A stretch of DNA of 64,000 bases from Allodiplogaster sudhausi (Eukaryota; Nematoda; Chromadorea; Rhabditida; Diplogasteridae): contig CALZFC010000043.1 in NCBI GenBank assembly GCA_945643635.1, positions 2,173,501-2,237,500 on the forward strand, given 5' to 3'. The translations under genes and the position numbers were made by a program. Below the pieces are notes generated by a model. The model was not told the DNA's origin. It ran no database searches and saw nothing but the letters and a program-made list of their open reading frames with translations. Below, one piece after another: positions 1 through 13,138 of this stretch (its first letter is position 1; every line of letters starts with the position of its first letter).

Positions 1-113
1 TCATTATCACAATCATTTACTACTTTAGACAATAGAGATTCGACTGCTGTAAAGTTATTCTGATACAGAGGAATTTCAAAATATTAAAAATATAATCTTT
101 GTGAATGCTTTTG
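1..113. other. Left edge, no gene seen
   Basis: A/T-rich sequence with no coding frame or repeat I can recognise before the TIR element. Confidence 0.5.
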
Positions 114-727
114 ATCTGTGGTGCTATTAATCTAGGAAGAAAACGGGTCGAAAGTTGAGCTCAACTTTTTAACAAAAAAGATTGAGGGTGAACTCTGAAA
201 ATAGCGGATTAGTATGGAAAAGAAGAAAGATGGGCCCAACTTGCTCCAAAAAAGATCCCATCTTTAAAAAGCAAGCTCAGCCAAAAAGTGGTCAACGTAA
301 TGGTCAACTCTTTTTCTAACAGCAAGAGTGTGGAAGACGAGAGAGGGAAAAGGAAGCTATAAATCATTGCTCCGTTTGGTCTCTCATTTTTGCGTACTCT
401 CTCGCCGAGAAAAAAGGTTCACCTTAAAATGCCAGAGAAAAAGAGACATCCCGTCTCGATGCCTCCGTTTTCGTCAATTAGTCCCAGCCTCTCACATCGG
501 CCTATAAGCATGCTATGGAAAACCCGCCCGACATCGGTTGCTGACGAACCCTTGGCATGCTTGCTGCACTGAGCCGGTTTAATTACCCAAGTTTGAGGTA
601 TGCATTGAAAGCCTGGAAGAAAACTCGACACGATTGTATTGAGAGTTGAACTCAACTCTGAAAAAAGTTCCTGACAAAAGAGTCGAGCTCAGCTTTCTTT
701 CTAGATTAATAGCACCACTGATTACGC
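114..727. mobile_element. MITE-like element with terminal inverted repeats, carrying an SL1 sequence
   Basis: The left end (about 118-141, gtggtgctattaatctag then gaagaaa) is the inverted complement of the right end (about 701-724), with one mismatch in about 24 bases. The interior also holds palindromic pieces, around 155-175 and 640-657. The element is about 0.6 kb and has no transposase, so it would be non-autonomous. The flanking bases do not show a clear target-site duplication. An SL1 sequence lies inside it at 576-597. The inverted repeat is seen directly; mobility is inferred. Confidence 0.55.
576..690 (+). ncRNA. SL1 spliced-leader RNA gene or pseudogene, copy 1
   Basis: Bases 576-597 match all 22 nt of the conserved nematode SL1 leader and are followed at once by a GT donor (gtatgcattgaaag), as in SL RNA genes. 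The start gtatgcattgaaa resembles the post-leader part of the C. elegans SL1 RNA (gtaaacattgaaa). A later hairpin, agagttga/tcaactct (about 640-657), could be a downstream stem. I see no good Sm-binding site (A-U-rich run ending GG), so the copy may be degenerate. The bases just before the leader, cactgagcc, are nearly the same as before copy 2. A shared aaaacccg block about 55-65 bp upstream in both copies might be a promoter element, which is tentative. Confidence 0.7.
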
Positions 728-1150
728 ATCCAGTCCGATATTCATGCCATATTGATCCCGATTTCTGATGACTGTGACGGTTGAAGAACAGAGTACATAT
801 CTAAATGCCTTCATTTCTTTGTTCACATTTATTTTGTATTCTATTTTATAGACAAATTAGTACTACTCACTTTCATTATTTGACAATAAGCTCATGCATT
901 CGCCAACCTTTATTAACGATTCTTGGAAAATTGTGCAACTTTCTCTTCCAGGAATTGAATCTTATTTGTCTCTTTTTTCCTAATGGAGTGTGATAAAACA
1001 ACGCAGCCTGACTGCTCAATCCGTTTACATATTGTCCCTGTATGCTTCGTACGAAGAAAGACCTACCTCTCTCTCGCTGCCCGCCAAGTGCGGTTGCTTT
1101 CTACTTAGCTCCCTTAACTTGCATTTTCCTCTTTGCATTATCCTTTTACA
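728..1150. other. Between TIR element and LINE; possible LINE 5' UTR
   Basis: No convincing gene. It may include the 5' untranslated and promoter part of the LINE, whose 5' end I cannot locate. Confidence 0.4.
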
Positions 1151-1991
1151 ATGAAGCGCAAGCCGAATGGCCCTCTGAATCTCTCCCCATCATCTAGTCC
1201 AGATCAGCTGGTCATTGATTCACTGAATCTGGCCAATGGGGAGAGGCCCTGAGGGGGTCAATGAGGCTACTTGGTCTGTCTTATCACGCATGCTGACGCT
1301 GCTGGCTAACACCCTCGAACACGTCTCCAAGGCTGCTCGTCTCCAATCTTCCACTCCTTCCTGGCCTCTTCCTTCTTCCGCTTTCCCTCCTCTCTCTGGC
1401 AATGCTACCCCTGGACAGTCCTCTGCTCTCTCCCGTACCCCTAGCGATGACGCTCTCCTCCGTTCTCGATCGATTGTTGTCTCTGGTCTGGCCGAGTCTA
1501 ATGGCAGTTCGCAGCAGGCACGGCTGACTGATGATGAGGCGCGAATTAGCGCCTTGCTTGAGACAATGGGAATTGAGTGCCGGCCCCAGACCGTTTATCG
1601 CATGGGGCAGCACGGTGATAAACCCCGTCTCATCAAGTGCGTTCTGCCAACCCAAAGCCACCAGAGACACTGCCTCAAGGCAGCGAAGACACTGAGAGAG
1701 CATCAGCAATCTAAGGGCGTGTACGTAAGGAAGAGCATGACTCTTGAGGAGCGCGCGCGATGGAGTGAGCTGCGCAAGCAGCTCTCTTTCCTCCGGACCG
1801 CGGAGCCGCAGCGGCAGTGGGTTTTGTACAGAGACGAGCTGTGGGTGAAGGATGAGATTGCCGGTAGGCAGAGGAAGACGATTCCAACTGCCGCCGCTCC
1901 TGCCCCTGCTCTCTCTGGTGCGAATCCCTCCTCTGTGGGCTTGCCTACGCCTCAAGCCGCTCCTCCAAATCAGGGAAACGCCATGGCCTAG
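1151..1991 (+). CDS. LINE ORF1 protein (gag-like), with a frame break near the start
   Basis: The main open frame runs 1236-1991 (about 250 residues). It has a low-complexity Ser/Pro/Leu-rich start, then a folded segment around residues 80-190. The segment RSIVVSGLAES, followed by a DDEARISALLETMG helix and a basic region, is typical of nematode CR1-type ORF1 proteins that bind element RNA. An upstream ATG at 1151 opens a frame (MKRKPNGPLN...) that reads to the sequence NGERP and stops at 1250. Dropping one base there would join it to EGVNEATW in the main frame. I therefore think the ancestral ORF1 started at 1151 and this copy carries a one-base change, unless it initiates at 1236. The stop at 1989-1991 lies within a few bases of the ORF2 frame, as in bicistronic LINEs. 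Confidence 0.75.
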
Positions 1992-2035
1992 GAGCCTCTC
2001 AGGCCTCTGCTGTTCTCTTTAATGCCCGCTCAATT

Positions 2036-4810
2036 GTGAACAAGCTGTCTCATTTTCGTTATCTTCTCTATCTTAGTAAGCCACAAATTGTGTGTGTTTG
2101 TGAATCCTGGCTAAATGACAATATCTCTGACTCTGAGCTTGTGGCTAATTTTCCGTACTCAGTTTTTCGCCGCGACCGCACTGCTAAACGAGGTGGTGGT
2201 GTTCTTATGCTTGTTTCTCAGTCTTTTGACTCAGTCCCAGTTAAATTTTGTCTTCGCTCAAATTGCGATTTACTCGCTGTCGATATATCTAGCCCTATTG
2301 ACTCCTCAAAAACGCGAATTGTTCTTGCATATCGGCCGCCATCCACAAACGCTGCCCAAAACGCAGCTCTGTTCGATTGTATACACTCTCTCCTTTCTGT
2401 CCCATACGCATCTATTCTCTTAGGCGATCTCAACCTGCATATAGATTGGCCATCTGCTAAAATGTCTTCTTCCCAATGTAAGCCACTTCATGATCTTGTT
2501 ACTGATTTTGATTACTCGCAGCATGTAAAGGGCCCAACGCACGGTGAAAAGCTCTTAGATGTTATCATTGCACCATCGGACTGCATATCGAACTGTTGTA
2601 TAAACGCACCATTTTGCTCATCCGACCACTCGATGATTACTTTTTCAGTCTCACTCATCCATACACTCTTCCCTTCTGATCTTACATACGATTATCTCAA
2701 GGCCGATTTTATAGCACTCTCAACTGTGCTTTCGTCTGTCTCTTGGGTCGATATATTTGATGGTTTTTCTTCTGTAGACGATATTCATGAACGATTCCTT
2801 TCGGTCCTATCTGCACTGCTTCACGAATTTACGCCCCTAAGTTCGCGCAGAATACCCTTCGACTCTTATCCTGATCACATTAAGTCTCTTCTCATGCACA
2901 AGTTGTCACTGTATCCCAAGATTAATTGTGCTCCTGTTCAGTGCGAATACAAGCGTGTTTGTGATAAGATCTCGTCTGAAATTGGGAAATTTAATCGCAA
3001 CCGAGAATCCCGCTTGCTTCGTTCGAATAAGCGTCTTTTTGCGTATGTTGGTAGTAGATTGAAAAGTGTTCCTAAAATCGGTGCCATTACTGACTCGTCT
3101 GGAAATCGATGTATTGGTGATGCGGCTAAGGCCGATGCATTAGCCCGCTATTTCTCATCAGTGTTCACACATGATGATGGTAAGTCACCGCAGTTCCCTT
3201 CTCTTTCCCCCGCACACTGTCTTACTGATATCGTTATAATGCCCCAGTCAGTCTATAAGCACTTGAAACGTCTAAAGCGTTCAATCACCGTAACAGCCGA
3301 GAAGATTCCGCAAATTGTTTATCGTGAATGTGCTGCCTCACTAGCAGAACCTCTAAGTTACATTTTTAACATATCTCTGTCTCTGGGCGTAGTACCTTCG
3401 TTATGGAAACAGGGAGTCGTAATTGCGATTAACAAAGTTCCCTCCCCCTCCTCTGTCTCTGATTTCCGTCCAATCACCCTAACACCTGCCCCTATCAAAG
3501 TGCTTGAACGTTGTCTCCGTCCTAAGCTTTTGTGGTGGAGTGACTTACATTGCATTATCCCCACTCAGCAACATGGCTTCCGTGCACGCCGCTCCGTTGA
3601 GACTAATCTTATCTCATGCACTAATGAATGGACCAGAGCTTTAGACGGAGGTTGCTCTGTCGATATTCTGTACTATGACTTTGCGAAAGCCTTTGATGTT
3701 GTCTGTCACAATAAGTTGCTATTAAAGCTGGCTAAAATCGGAATTGGAGGAAACCTCCTAAAATGGTTCTCATCCTTTTTTGAAAACCGTTCATCCAGAG
3801 TTCGTGTTAATGATTCCCTTTCTGTCTCATTTAAGGCTTTTAGCGGTGTGCCTCAAGGCAGTGTCTTATCACCAATGCTCTTCAACTGGTTTATTTCAGA
3901 TATTCCGTCTCTTTTATCACCACTGCCGTTGGTTAAATGTTCACTTTTTGCCGACGACTTAAAGGCTTTTACCATATTTCACCCAAATTCCGCATCAGAG
4001 TCACACTCCCAACTTTCTAAAGCTTCTATATTGATCTCCGAATATTGTAAAACTATGCAACTAAATATATCTTTCAAAAAAAGTAGCGTACTCCACTTAG
4101 GCAAAACAAATCCCAAACTTCCGTACCCTCTAATAACTGGCTCAACCTTTCCTGTTGCAGGCCAGCCTGTTCGGGACCTCGGCGTACTCATCGACTCAGA
4201 GTTGTCTTTCTCCTCCCACATCGAACTGGTATGTAGAAAATCTCTTAGAATAATATATTGTCTTTTCCGCTGTCTCAGATCAAGCCACCCAGAGATATAT
4301 ATTCGTTGTTACAAAGCTTACGTTATCCCCGTCCTTCAATTTTGCTCCATTGTATGGTCACCTTACAAATTAATGCTCATCCGCAAACTTGAAAATGTGC
4401 AACATACATTCACCCGGCTGCTATTTATTCGTTGCAATTCCACAATTATATCCTTTGCAAATATCCCGTCTTATGCCACACGCATCTCTCTTTTTAAACT
4501 TCCCTCATTACATTCCTTGCGAGCCTTCTCTGACATTGTCTTTTTCTATAAAATACTGCACCAGCTTGTCGACTTGCCCATTAGTGATTTTGTAGTTTTT
4601 AAACCATGCAACGGTAGAGTATCTGCTTTCAACTTTCACTTCCCGCGATGGAAACTCATGTTACTTCGACACTGCTTCTCTATGCGTACTCCGTTAATGT
4701 ACATGAAACTGCCGTTAGAACTCATTAGCCGTGATATTCTAAGTTTTAAGAGAGCCCTTGCAAATTCTGATCTACATAAGCTAACTAATCTTGATCTGAA
4801 TAAATTATAA
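2036..4810 (+). CDS. LINE ORF2: APE-type endonuclease and reverse transcriptase
   Basis: This protein nicks target DNA and copies the element RNA. The N-terminal endonuclease is visible as LFNARSIVNKLS (just before and at the first Met), CESWLND, AYRPPS, LLGDLNLH and SDHSMITF. The reverse transcriptase core follows, with DFRPITLT, AFDVVCHNKLLLK, GVPQGSVLSPMLFNWF and the catalytic box SLFADDLKAF (F-A-D-D). The C-terminal region has the usual Cys/His-poor thumb and tail. The frame is already open upstream of the first ATG and overlaps the ORF1 end (…HGLGASQASAVLFNARS), so translation may re-initiate near ORF1's stop. All catalytic motifs look intact. It may be a recent, possibly competent copy. 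Confidence 0.92.
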   Translation: MNKLSHFRYLLYLSKPQIVCVCESWLNDNISDSELVANFPYSVFRRDRTAKRGGGVLMLVSQSFDSVPVKFCLRSNCDLLAVDISSPIDSSKTRIVLAYRPPSTNAAQNAALFDCIHSLLSVPYASILLGDLNLHIDWPSAKMSSSQCKPLHDLVTDFDYSQHVKGPTHGEKLLDVIIAPSDCISNCCINAPFCSSDHSMITFSVSLIHTLFPSDLTYDYLKADFIALSTVLSSVSWVDIFDGFSSVDDIHERFLSVLSALLHEFTPLSSRRIPFDSYPDHIKSLLMHKLSLYPKINCAPVQCEYKRVCDKISSEIGKFNRNRESRLLRSNKRLFAYVGSRLKSVPKIGAITDSSGNRCIGDAAKADALARYFSSVFTHDDGKSPQFPSLSPAHCLTDIVIMPQSVYKHLKRLKRSITVTAEKIPQIVYRECAASLAEPLSYIFNISLSLGVVPSLWKQGVVIAINKVPSPSSVSDFRPITLTPAPIKVLERCLRPKLLWWSDLHCIIPTQQHGFRARRSVETNLISCTNEWTRALDGGCSVDILYYDFAKAFDVVCHNKLLLKLAKIGIGGNLLKWFSSFFENRSSRVRVNDSLSVSFKAFSGVPQGSVLSPMLFNWFISDIPSLLSPLPLVKCSLFADDLKAFTIFHPNSASESHSQLSKASILISEYCKTMQLNISFKKSSVLHLGKTNPKLPYPLITGSTFPVAGQPVRDLGVLIDSELSFSSHIELVCRKSLRIIYCLFRCLRSSHPEIYIRCYKAYVIPVLQFCSIVWSPYKLMLIRKLENVQHTFTRLLFIRCNSTIISFANIPSYATRISLFKLPSLHSLRAFSDIVFFYKILHQLVDLPISDFVVFKPCNGRVSAFNFHFPRWKLMLLRHCFSMRTPLMYMKLPLELISRDILSFKRALANSDLHKLTNLDLNKL

Positions 4811-5241
4811 ATTCAGTTTTCCTACTGTTTACTGTAAATCTCTTACTCCCCCCCCCCTTTCCCTCTTCCATATTTTAAGATCCTGCAACGACACATCATA
4901 ATTTTCTTTTCAACTGTTTCTCTCCTTTCACCTGCCTTAACTTATTTTGCCATATTCACTCCACATGTTGTCACATCATTAGTTGATGTATGAATAAATA
5001 AAAATAAATAAATTTCCGCGAAAGAGAGAAAGACAGAGAAAGATAGAGGGATAGAGAGATAGAGAGATAGAGAGAGAGAGAGAAAGCCATCTCGGTACAT
5101 TTTTCAATCAAGCGTCGGCAATTCAGTTCTCTGGCAGTTATGTTAGTAATATAAACAGACTTGGAAATGACGACCACGGGAAGGTCTTCATAGCACGAGA
5201 CTGAGCGAAGCGATGTTTACACAATTTCTTCAGGTCAAAAA

Positions 5242-5704
5242 ATGACCGATTTGTGCATGGTTCGTCGCAAGATATGCTGCTTGATTCTAGTGGAAATCTG
5301 CCAACTCCTCCTTGCAAAGTCTGAACGCGTGGATTTCAATCCTTGTGTGGTAGATCGAAGTGTTTGCGTGCCCTTCTCCGATTTCGATGTCAGTGTGAAG
5401 AATGCTGAGTTTGAAAGGGCGCTCGTTCTTTGCTTATAAAAGTATTGGAGGTTGGCTGCGCTTGCATTCTCGAGCCTTTTGATCTACGGAAGATCTCAGA
5501 AGACGACGCTCTTCTTCTCTTGCAAGGCGACCGAATCTCTTTCAATCTCTTCCAACAACTTCTCTTTCATCCCATCTTCCGAGAGAAGTTGCATCTCCGC
5601 ATTCCAAGCGAGGTCTCCAGTTCTTTTTCTATTTATATTTATCAGGAAGTATCCGACAAAAAAACCGTATCTGATAAAATTACGCTTCAAACAATGCAAC
5701 TGAT
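5242..5704 (+). CDS. Candidate secreted protein, unknown family
   Basis: An acceptor-like tract (tttcttcag at 5226-5234) lies 7 bases before ATG 5242, suited to trans-splicing. The product starts MTDLCMVRRKICCLILVEIC, a plausible signal peptide, then has CVVDRSVCVPFSDFDV. If a 48-nt GT...AG intron (gtgtga...aaaag, about 5392-5440) is removed, the frame continues as ILEVGCACILEPFDL, then GDRISFNLFQQLLFHP and REKLHLRIPSE, ending at a stop near 5708. Unspliced, the frame closes at 5439. The block of hydrophobic and acidic residues looks protein-like rather than random. I do not recognise the family. The boundaries and the intron are inferred. Confidence 0.45.
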
Positions 5705-5708
5705 TTAA

Positions 5709-6649
5709 GGTTCGCTTCACAATTTAAAAGTTTAAACGCATGCAGATCTAACCTCTCTCAAGTTCTTTCATGGTCTCGCTTTTCTATGATGTCTGTAGTT
5801 CTCATCTCTTGGCGAAAATGGGGTACAAATTGGGTAGAAGGAAATGATCAAATACTGATTTGCATGAAGTCCAATCGATCTTTTAGACCACACTTGATCA
5901 TATCGGAAGATAGAAGATATGTTTTTTCGTCTGCAACCTCTTTTAAAGGTGTCTTCCATAAACAGAAAGAAAGCAATTAGATATATAGAATTTAGGAATG
6001 GAAAATGAGGAGATAAAAAGGGAAAAGAAGAAGAACCACTGTACACTCCCAAGGAGGGGAGCTAGCCATTGGCTTCGTCTTGCCACCGAAGACGGCGAAG
6101 CATGAAGCGGATCGCTGAATTCGCTGAAGGGAAAGAAAAGGAATTAAAAATAATGTTTATGCCTTCAGCATGTTGTTCCAAATCATTTGGACCTGCCTGA
6201 GACAATCTACCGAGGATTGGAGATCCATGAGGCCACCACTCTTTTCGTTGCGAATTCCAGCAGTATGACTACGATCATCCGTGCATTTGTCAATGAATCT
6301 GTCAGTAATCTCAACAAGTGAAAAAGCATCAAACCGAAGCAATTTTAGGTCCTTCAAACAGAACAAATGCGCGAATCAGTGGAGAAGTGGTGTGAGGAGG
6401 GCGAGTGCAATTCATTCGTTTCTGAAGTTAAAACACATAAAAAAACGACCGGCAAGTTACATTCCTTTGGGCAAAACCTCTCTCTTTCGGTCTATTGTTG
6501 CATGCAAAAAACTTCAGGTGAATATGAGGTAATGTCGGATCTTCTCCAAGTGGTTTCACTCGGCTTTCGCTCTGCTTTCGCAGTTTCCAGTGTTTCTGGC
6601 CGGTTAGGAATGAGAGAGACTACAGTAAGAACAAGGAAGGAGAGAAGGA
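5709..6649. other. Intergenic, no clear gene
   Basis: Short open frames exist on both strands, but none has convincing splice signals or family motifs. Confidence 0.4.
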
Positions 6650-6965
6650 ATGGCTTGCAGCTTCTCCCTTCCACTGGCTCGCCGAGTGGTGTGTGAGAGT
6701 CGCTGCACGGGATTCTACTGGGACGAGCGAAGAAGATGCGAGGAGCTCTGCCAGCAGACTCTCCGATACGACCGAGTCTTTCTCGTCGGAGATTACAAAG
6801 AACAGTTCGGTCTTCTTCTTCTCCTTTTTTCTTTCTTCCATTTTCTAAGGATGTTGCTTGATATATGAATGTAGCAAATAGTGCTGATGATGAGCCTTCG
6901 ATACATTTTTTGTCTTTCAGATTCCAGACTTTTGTACGTGCGTCGGTTGTGAGAAACCTACGTAG
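6650..6965 (+). CDS. Candidate small Cys-rich peptide, two exons (macin-like pattern)
   Basis: Exon 1 (6650-6775) reads MACSFSLPLARRVVCESRC, then TGFYWDERRRCEELCQQTL and RYDR. Exon 2 (6921-6965) reads IPDFCTCVGCEKPT and stops. Both splice sites are canonical (gtcttt; ctttcag) and the phase matches, giving 56 residues with eight Cys. The order C-x3-C, TG-x2-W, C-x3-C, C-x-C recalls macin-type antimicrobial peptides, but no signal peptide is visible in this model. An alternative start is an upstream exon joined at the cttgcag acceptor near 6660. The opposite strand is also open here (6620-6841), so the strand is not certain. The family link is a pattern match only. Confidence 0.35.
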
Positions 6966-7701
6966 CCGCTATGCCGCCTTCTTCCTCCGCCACCGGCCAG
7001 TGACCTTCCCTCCGGGCATCTGGACAAGGCGAACGAGGAAACCACGGCCGACGCAGCCGAGGCCCATCATCCCAGCCAAGGCCATGCAAGGCCCCACCAG
7101 GAAGAGACCCAATCGATCCTCCTTACGCTGACTCCTCTGTTCTTATTGCTATTTCTCTCGAGAATTAAATATTTTTTTTGTATAATTTTTGATGTGTTAA
7201 AGAATGAAAATGACCAAAAGAAAGCAAAAAATCTATGGCGAACTTTATTGACGCTCCGTCCTTTTGCTTTTAACTATGTGGATTGCTTTTAGCTGCCGGT
7301 TGCTGCGTCCCATGTCTTTCGAGAAAACATACATACTTTTATGTAGCTTTACATAAAGGAAAGGCGCGGCTGGTAAACGAACATTTTGAAAGCTAAAAAT
7401 AAAGAATACTGATGTGGAAGAGATGCATTCGGATGTATGCATTTACACCGCAGGAATAATAGTCGGCTAGAGTGAAAGCATAACCAGTTAAAGAACGAAG
7501 CACCACGTTTGGAATATCCGTCAGGAACAATTCATCAGCAAAGTTAACAAAGTATACAGAAAGTTCTTAGTAGGCTCGAAGAAGATGAAAAAGAATGCCA
7601 AGTTTGCGCCTCATCAAATGCGGATGTCGAACTGAAGTGGGATATTGAGGAATACATTATGACCATTAGTATACCAAATGGGTCCCACCTTGAAAATCGT
7701 A
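6966..7701. other. Intergenic, no gene seen
   Basis: A/T-rich tract with a possible polyadenylation region for the preceding + gene (about 7160-7200, attaaatattttttttg). No supported coding exon. Confidence 0.45.
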
Positions 7702-9955
<2,254 letters not shown>

Positions 9956-10436
9956 CTCAATACAGTTTACATTACTTTTGGCAAATCATGTAATGTATCA
10001 AGTGGTATACATTGTCGAGCTAAACAATTGAAATAGGCATAAATATAATGAGATCTTCTTACTCAGAGATACATCTACGGAATGTGAACATTGAAAAATA
10101 ACTAAAATTAATCTCAATCTAATTATAGGAATATAGAACTTGAAGTTATGACATTTGAACTTCCGCCAGTGGAGCGAGCGGAGGGGGAAAGAAAGGAAGA
10201 CATTAGTAGAAGCTCCGCTCCCACTCCACTCTCTTGGAGAAGACGACGACGTTTGCGTTCTGGACTCATACTCAACTCATCCTGGAAGAAAAAGGAGAGA
10301 GATAGAGAAGGATAGAAAGAGAGAGTAAGAGAGGGATAGAAAGAGAGAGTAAGAGAGGGATAGAAAGAGAGAGAGATAGAACATCAAGAGAGAGAATGAG
10401 AGGGAAATAAAGAGAGAGCAATAGAAGCATAACTAT

Positions 10437-10475
<39 letters not shown>

Positions 10476-11003
10476 GAATAGAAAGAGCGGAAGTTTGACG
10501 GAGAGCTAGGAATGAATGAGCGAAAATATTGCCAGAGAAAATAATAAATATAGATGATAGATGTGAAAGGGTAAACTGGGGGCGCTATCCATAGAGAGCA
10601 AGTCATGTCTCTTCCCTTGGTGTTAGCATGTGTTAGATGTGATGTGGTTGTGCGGTTTGAGTTTTCGTCTGGCAGAATGGAGTGACAGATTGATCTTCTC
10701 TCTCAAGTAGACCCAGTCAAGACTCATTCCATCTTTTCTCTTCTCCACTCTCATTCATTCCCTTTCTTTCTCTCCATCCTCATATCTCTCCCGAACTCAG
10801 TCAAAATTGTGCATTCCCTAATTCGCATATCATCATCGCACTTCATCATTTCATCTGACTCTCTCTTCTCTCTCTCTTCTTTCTTTCTCTCTCTTCTCTC
10901 TCTTTGACTCTCTGCCACCCTCCCTCTATTCCATACACTGGCTCATGACCGATTGCCCCATGCTGACAAGCACGCATCAGTCTCCCTATGGCATAAACTG
11001 CTG

Positions 11004-11045
<42 letters not shown>

Positions 11046-11631
11046 CGCTCTATCTCTCTCTCTTCCATTCTCTGTCTGTTCTCTCTCTCTCGCTCTCTGT
11101 TCTGCATCTTCTTCCTCGTCTCGCTTCCTCTCTCTTCATCATTCTTAAACCTCGCCATTGTACTACCAGTAATAGTAGTCTTTTGCGTTTCGGCAATTTA
11201 TCTATCCTCTTAAATGAGGAGGCCATCTCGAGGAATTAATGCATGGGTGGATGATTCCTGAGAATGCATTTGATGCCCCAATCCATCGTTAATCGGACTT
11301 TTATGAGCACGAGATGAAAAAAGTCTCCTCAGATGCCTTTTCCTTAAGCCAAACCATCTGCACACTTCTAGTAAAGGACTTTCATTCAGTGCGAGAAGAA
11401 CGAAAAGAACGCAGTCAAATGAGATGTTTGAGCAAAAGAAAAACATTTCATTGTGAGAGCGGAACACTGAAGAGGAGGAGAAAGGAAAGCGTGAAATAAG
11501 AAGCCAAGGTTCACTCGGGCGAATTATTGGGTTAAAGTGGAGGAAATCGCCAAAGATTTTCCGATCTGCTTGTAAGAACTAAGAGTTCACTGTGGCAGTC
11601 GAAAATAGAAATTCAAAGTTGGAAGTGAAAC
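9956..11631. repeat. Intergenic DNA with GA/CT microsatellites
   Basis: Degenerate GATA/GAGA tract 10300-10395, pure (GA)n at about 10440-10474, pyrimidine-rich tract 10850-10915 and (CT)n at about 11010-11043. No supported gene, although 11210-11467 on the minus strand is open with a hydrophobic start. Confidence 0.7.
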
Positions 11632-11865
11632 CTGCGAAATGTGAATGGGCCGCTTTCTGCGACTTCCGTGGACGTTTCCCATGAACGACTCCTCAAACAA
11701 CTTCTGCTTTGTCTTCCCTTCGGAGAGCACACAAAACACACGAGAAATTAAAGCGATTGGATGAAGGGGAAGACATTCCGCGAATCCGACTGGCAAATAG
11801 TAGCAGAAGTAGGAAATAAGGAAGATCGAAAGCAGATCAGTTTTTTCGATGCGCATTAAAAGCAT
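11632..11865 (-). CDS. Possible secreted-precursor exon with an RRKR site
   Basis: The frame from ATG at 11865 starts MLLMRIEKTDLLSIFLISYF, a good signal-peptide shape. It continues through ECLPLHPIALISRVFC to GSRRKRPIHISQ and a GT donor at 11631. RRKR is a typical proprotein-convertase site, so this could be the first exon of a hormone or neuropeptide precursor. I found no convincing second exon downstream on the minus strand. It may be a chance open frame. Confidence 0.2.
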
Positions 11866-11906
11866 TTTTTCGATATTACAGAGTTACTCACACTTGTCGT
11901 CCGCTC

Positions 11907-11948
<42 letters not shown>

Positions 11949-13093
11949 CCACTCCTTTCCTTCCCCTTCCTTTCGTTTTCGTCTACTTCGTTCGAACCTC
12001 TTCTCGGTCTCTTTTTCCTCTTTAAAAGACATCGCCAGATGAATAGCCCGGCTTCCGGCGGCCGCCCCACCAACTTTGCTTTGAAAGGGGAGAAGTGGAG
12101 GAGAAGGTGCGCTGAGTCAATAAATCAGCACCAAGATTATAGCGTTTTCTGGAGTATGAGAACAGTTTAAAAGGGGAAATATTACATACATTTACTGAAA
12201 TATCACTAAAATAATTCGCTTTCTGTTTAAAGATCCGGTCGTTTCCTGAAAAGTGGAGATATGAATGGCATGACACTGTCCGTGAAATATTTTCCCTTCT
12301 CTCCATCTCCTCTCTCTTTCCCTCTTTTGCTTTTTCTGCCACTCTCTCAATTTTCTGTCTCTCTCTCTCTGTCTCTCTGTCTCTCGCTCTCTCGCTCTCT
12401 TTACCTCGTCCATTTCTTGACTAGGCCAGCCGTCCGACAGCGACAGCTTTCAAAAGGTCAGAAGGGGCAGAAAAAGTTGACACAACATGCATCTCTAATG
12501 AATGAATGAATGATAAGGCGAGACAGAAATTTCCTTTGCCTTTAATTTAATTTTCCTTCTCTTTTTCTCTCTCCCCATCCCTCTTTCTCCTTCTTGCGCT
12601 CTCTCGCTCTCTTTGTATCTCTTCATGTCTCTCTCACTTTCCATTTATCTCTCTGCCTCGCTGAAGGGCTACTTGCTTCATGAAAGGGAGACTGAGACAA
12701 CCCTAATCCACCCAAGTGTTTCTCTTTCCCTCTTGGAAATGAGGAAGGAGAAACGCAAATGGTTGTGGGGGAGGAAGTGCAGAAGAGGAGAAGAGGAGAA
12801 GGCACTTGCCACAATGCCTCAAAAGAATGCCAATGAAAGTCTGGCAAAACTAAGGCTATGAAATGGCCATCAAAAGGAACAAAATAAAGGAAAGATTAAA
12901 AGAAGCGATACTAATAAAGTGCCTCAGCGGAAAAAAGAAAAAAAGAGAAAAGTTCACGTGAATGATGGGCAGATGACAAATCGAGGAGTGAGGAGAAAGA
13001 GAAGGAAAAGAATCTGCTAAGAAGAGAAAAATGCGTTCGCATGAGAGGGCACTGGAACGAAGAGAGACATGACAAGCACAACTGTGAACTTTT

Positions 13094-13138
<45 letters not shown>

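Larger units (their letters stand above)
1151..5011 (+). mobile_element. CR1-like non-LTR retrotransposon (LINE), near full length
   Basis: Two consecutive open frames are followed by a short A/T-rich simple-repeat tail (tgaataaataaaaataaata, about 4990-5011). ORF1 is a gag-like protein; ORF2 has an endonuclease and then a reverse transcriptase. ORF2 (over 924 codons) has no internal stop or frameshift. The tail of repeated TAAA-type units and the APE-type endonuclease fit the CR1/Jockey group. The 5' boundary is unclear; I see no promoter and no target-site duplication. Confidence in the LINE call is high; the exact family is by motif only. Confidence 0.9.

Noticed and set aside
3358..4221. 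Antisense frames within the LINE
   Set aside because: Shadows of ORF2, which has clear RT motifs.
6620..6841. Minus-strand coding exon
   Set aside because: Open and protein-like, but no good acceptor, and the plus strand has a two-exon model in phase.
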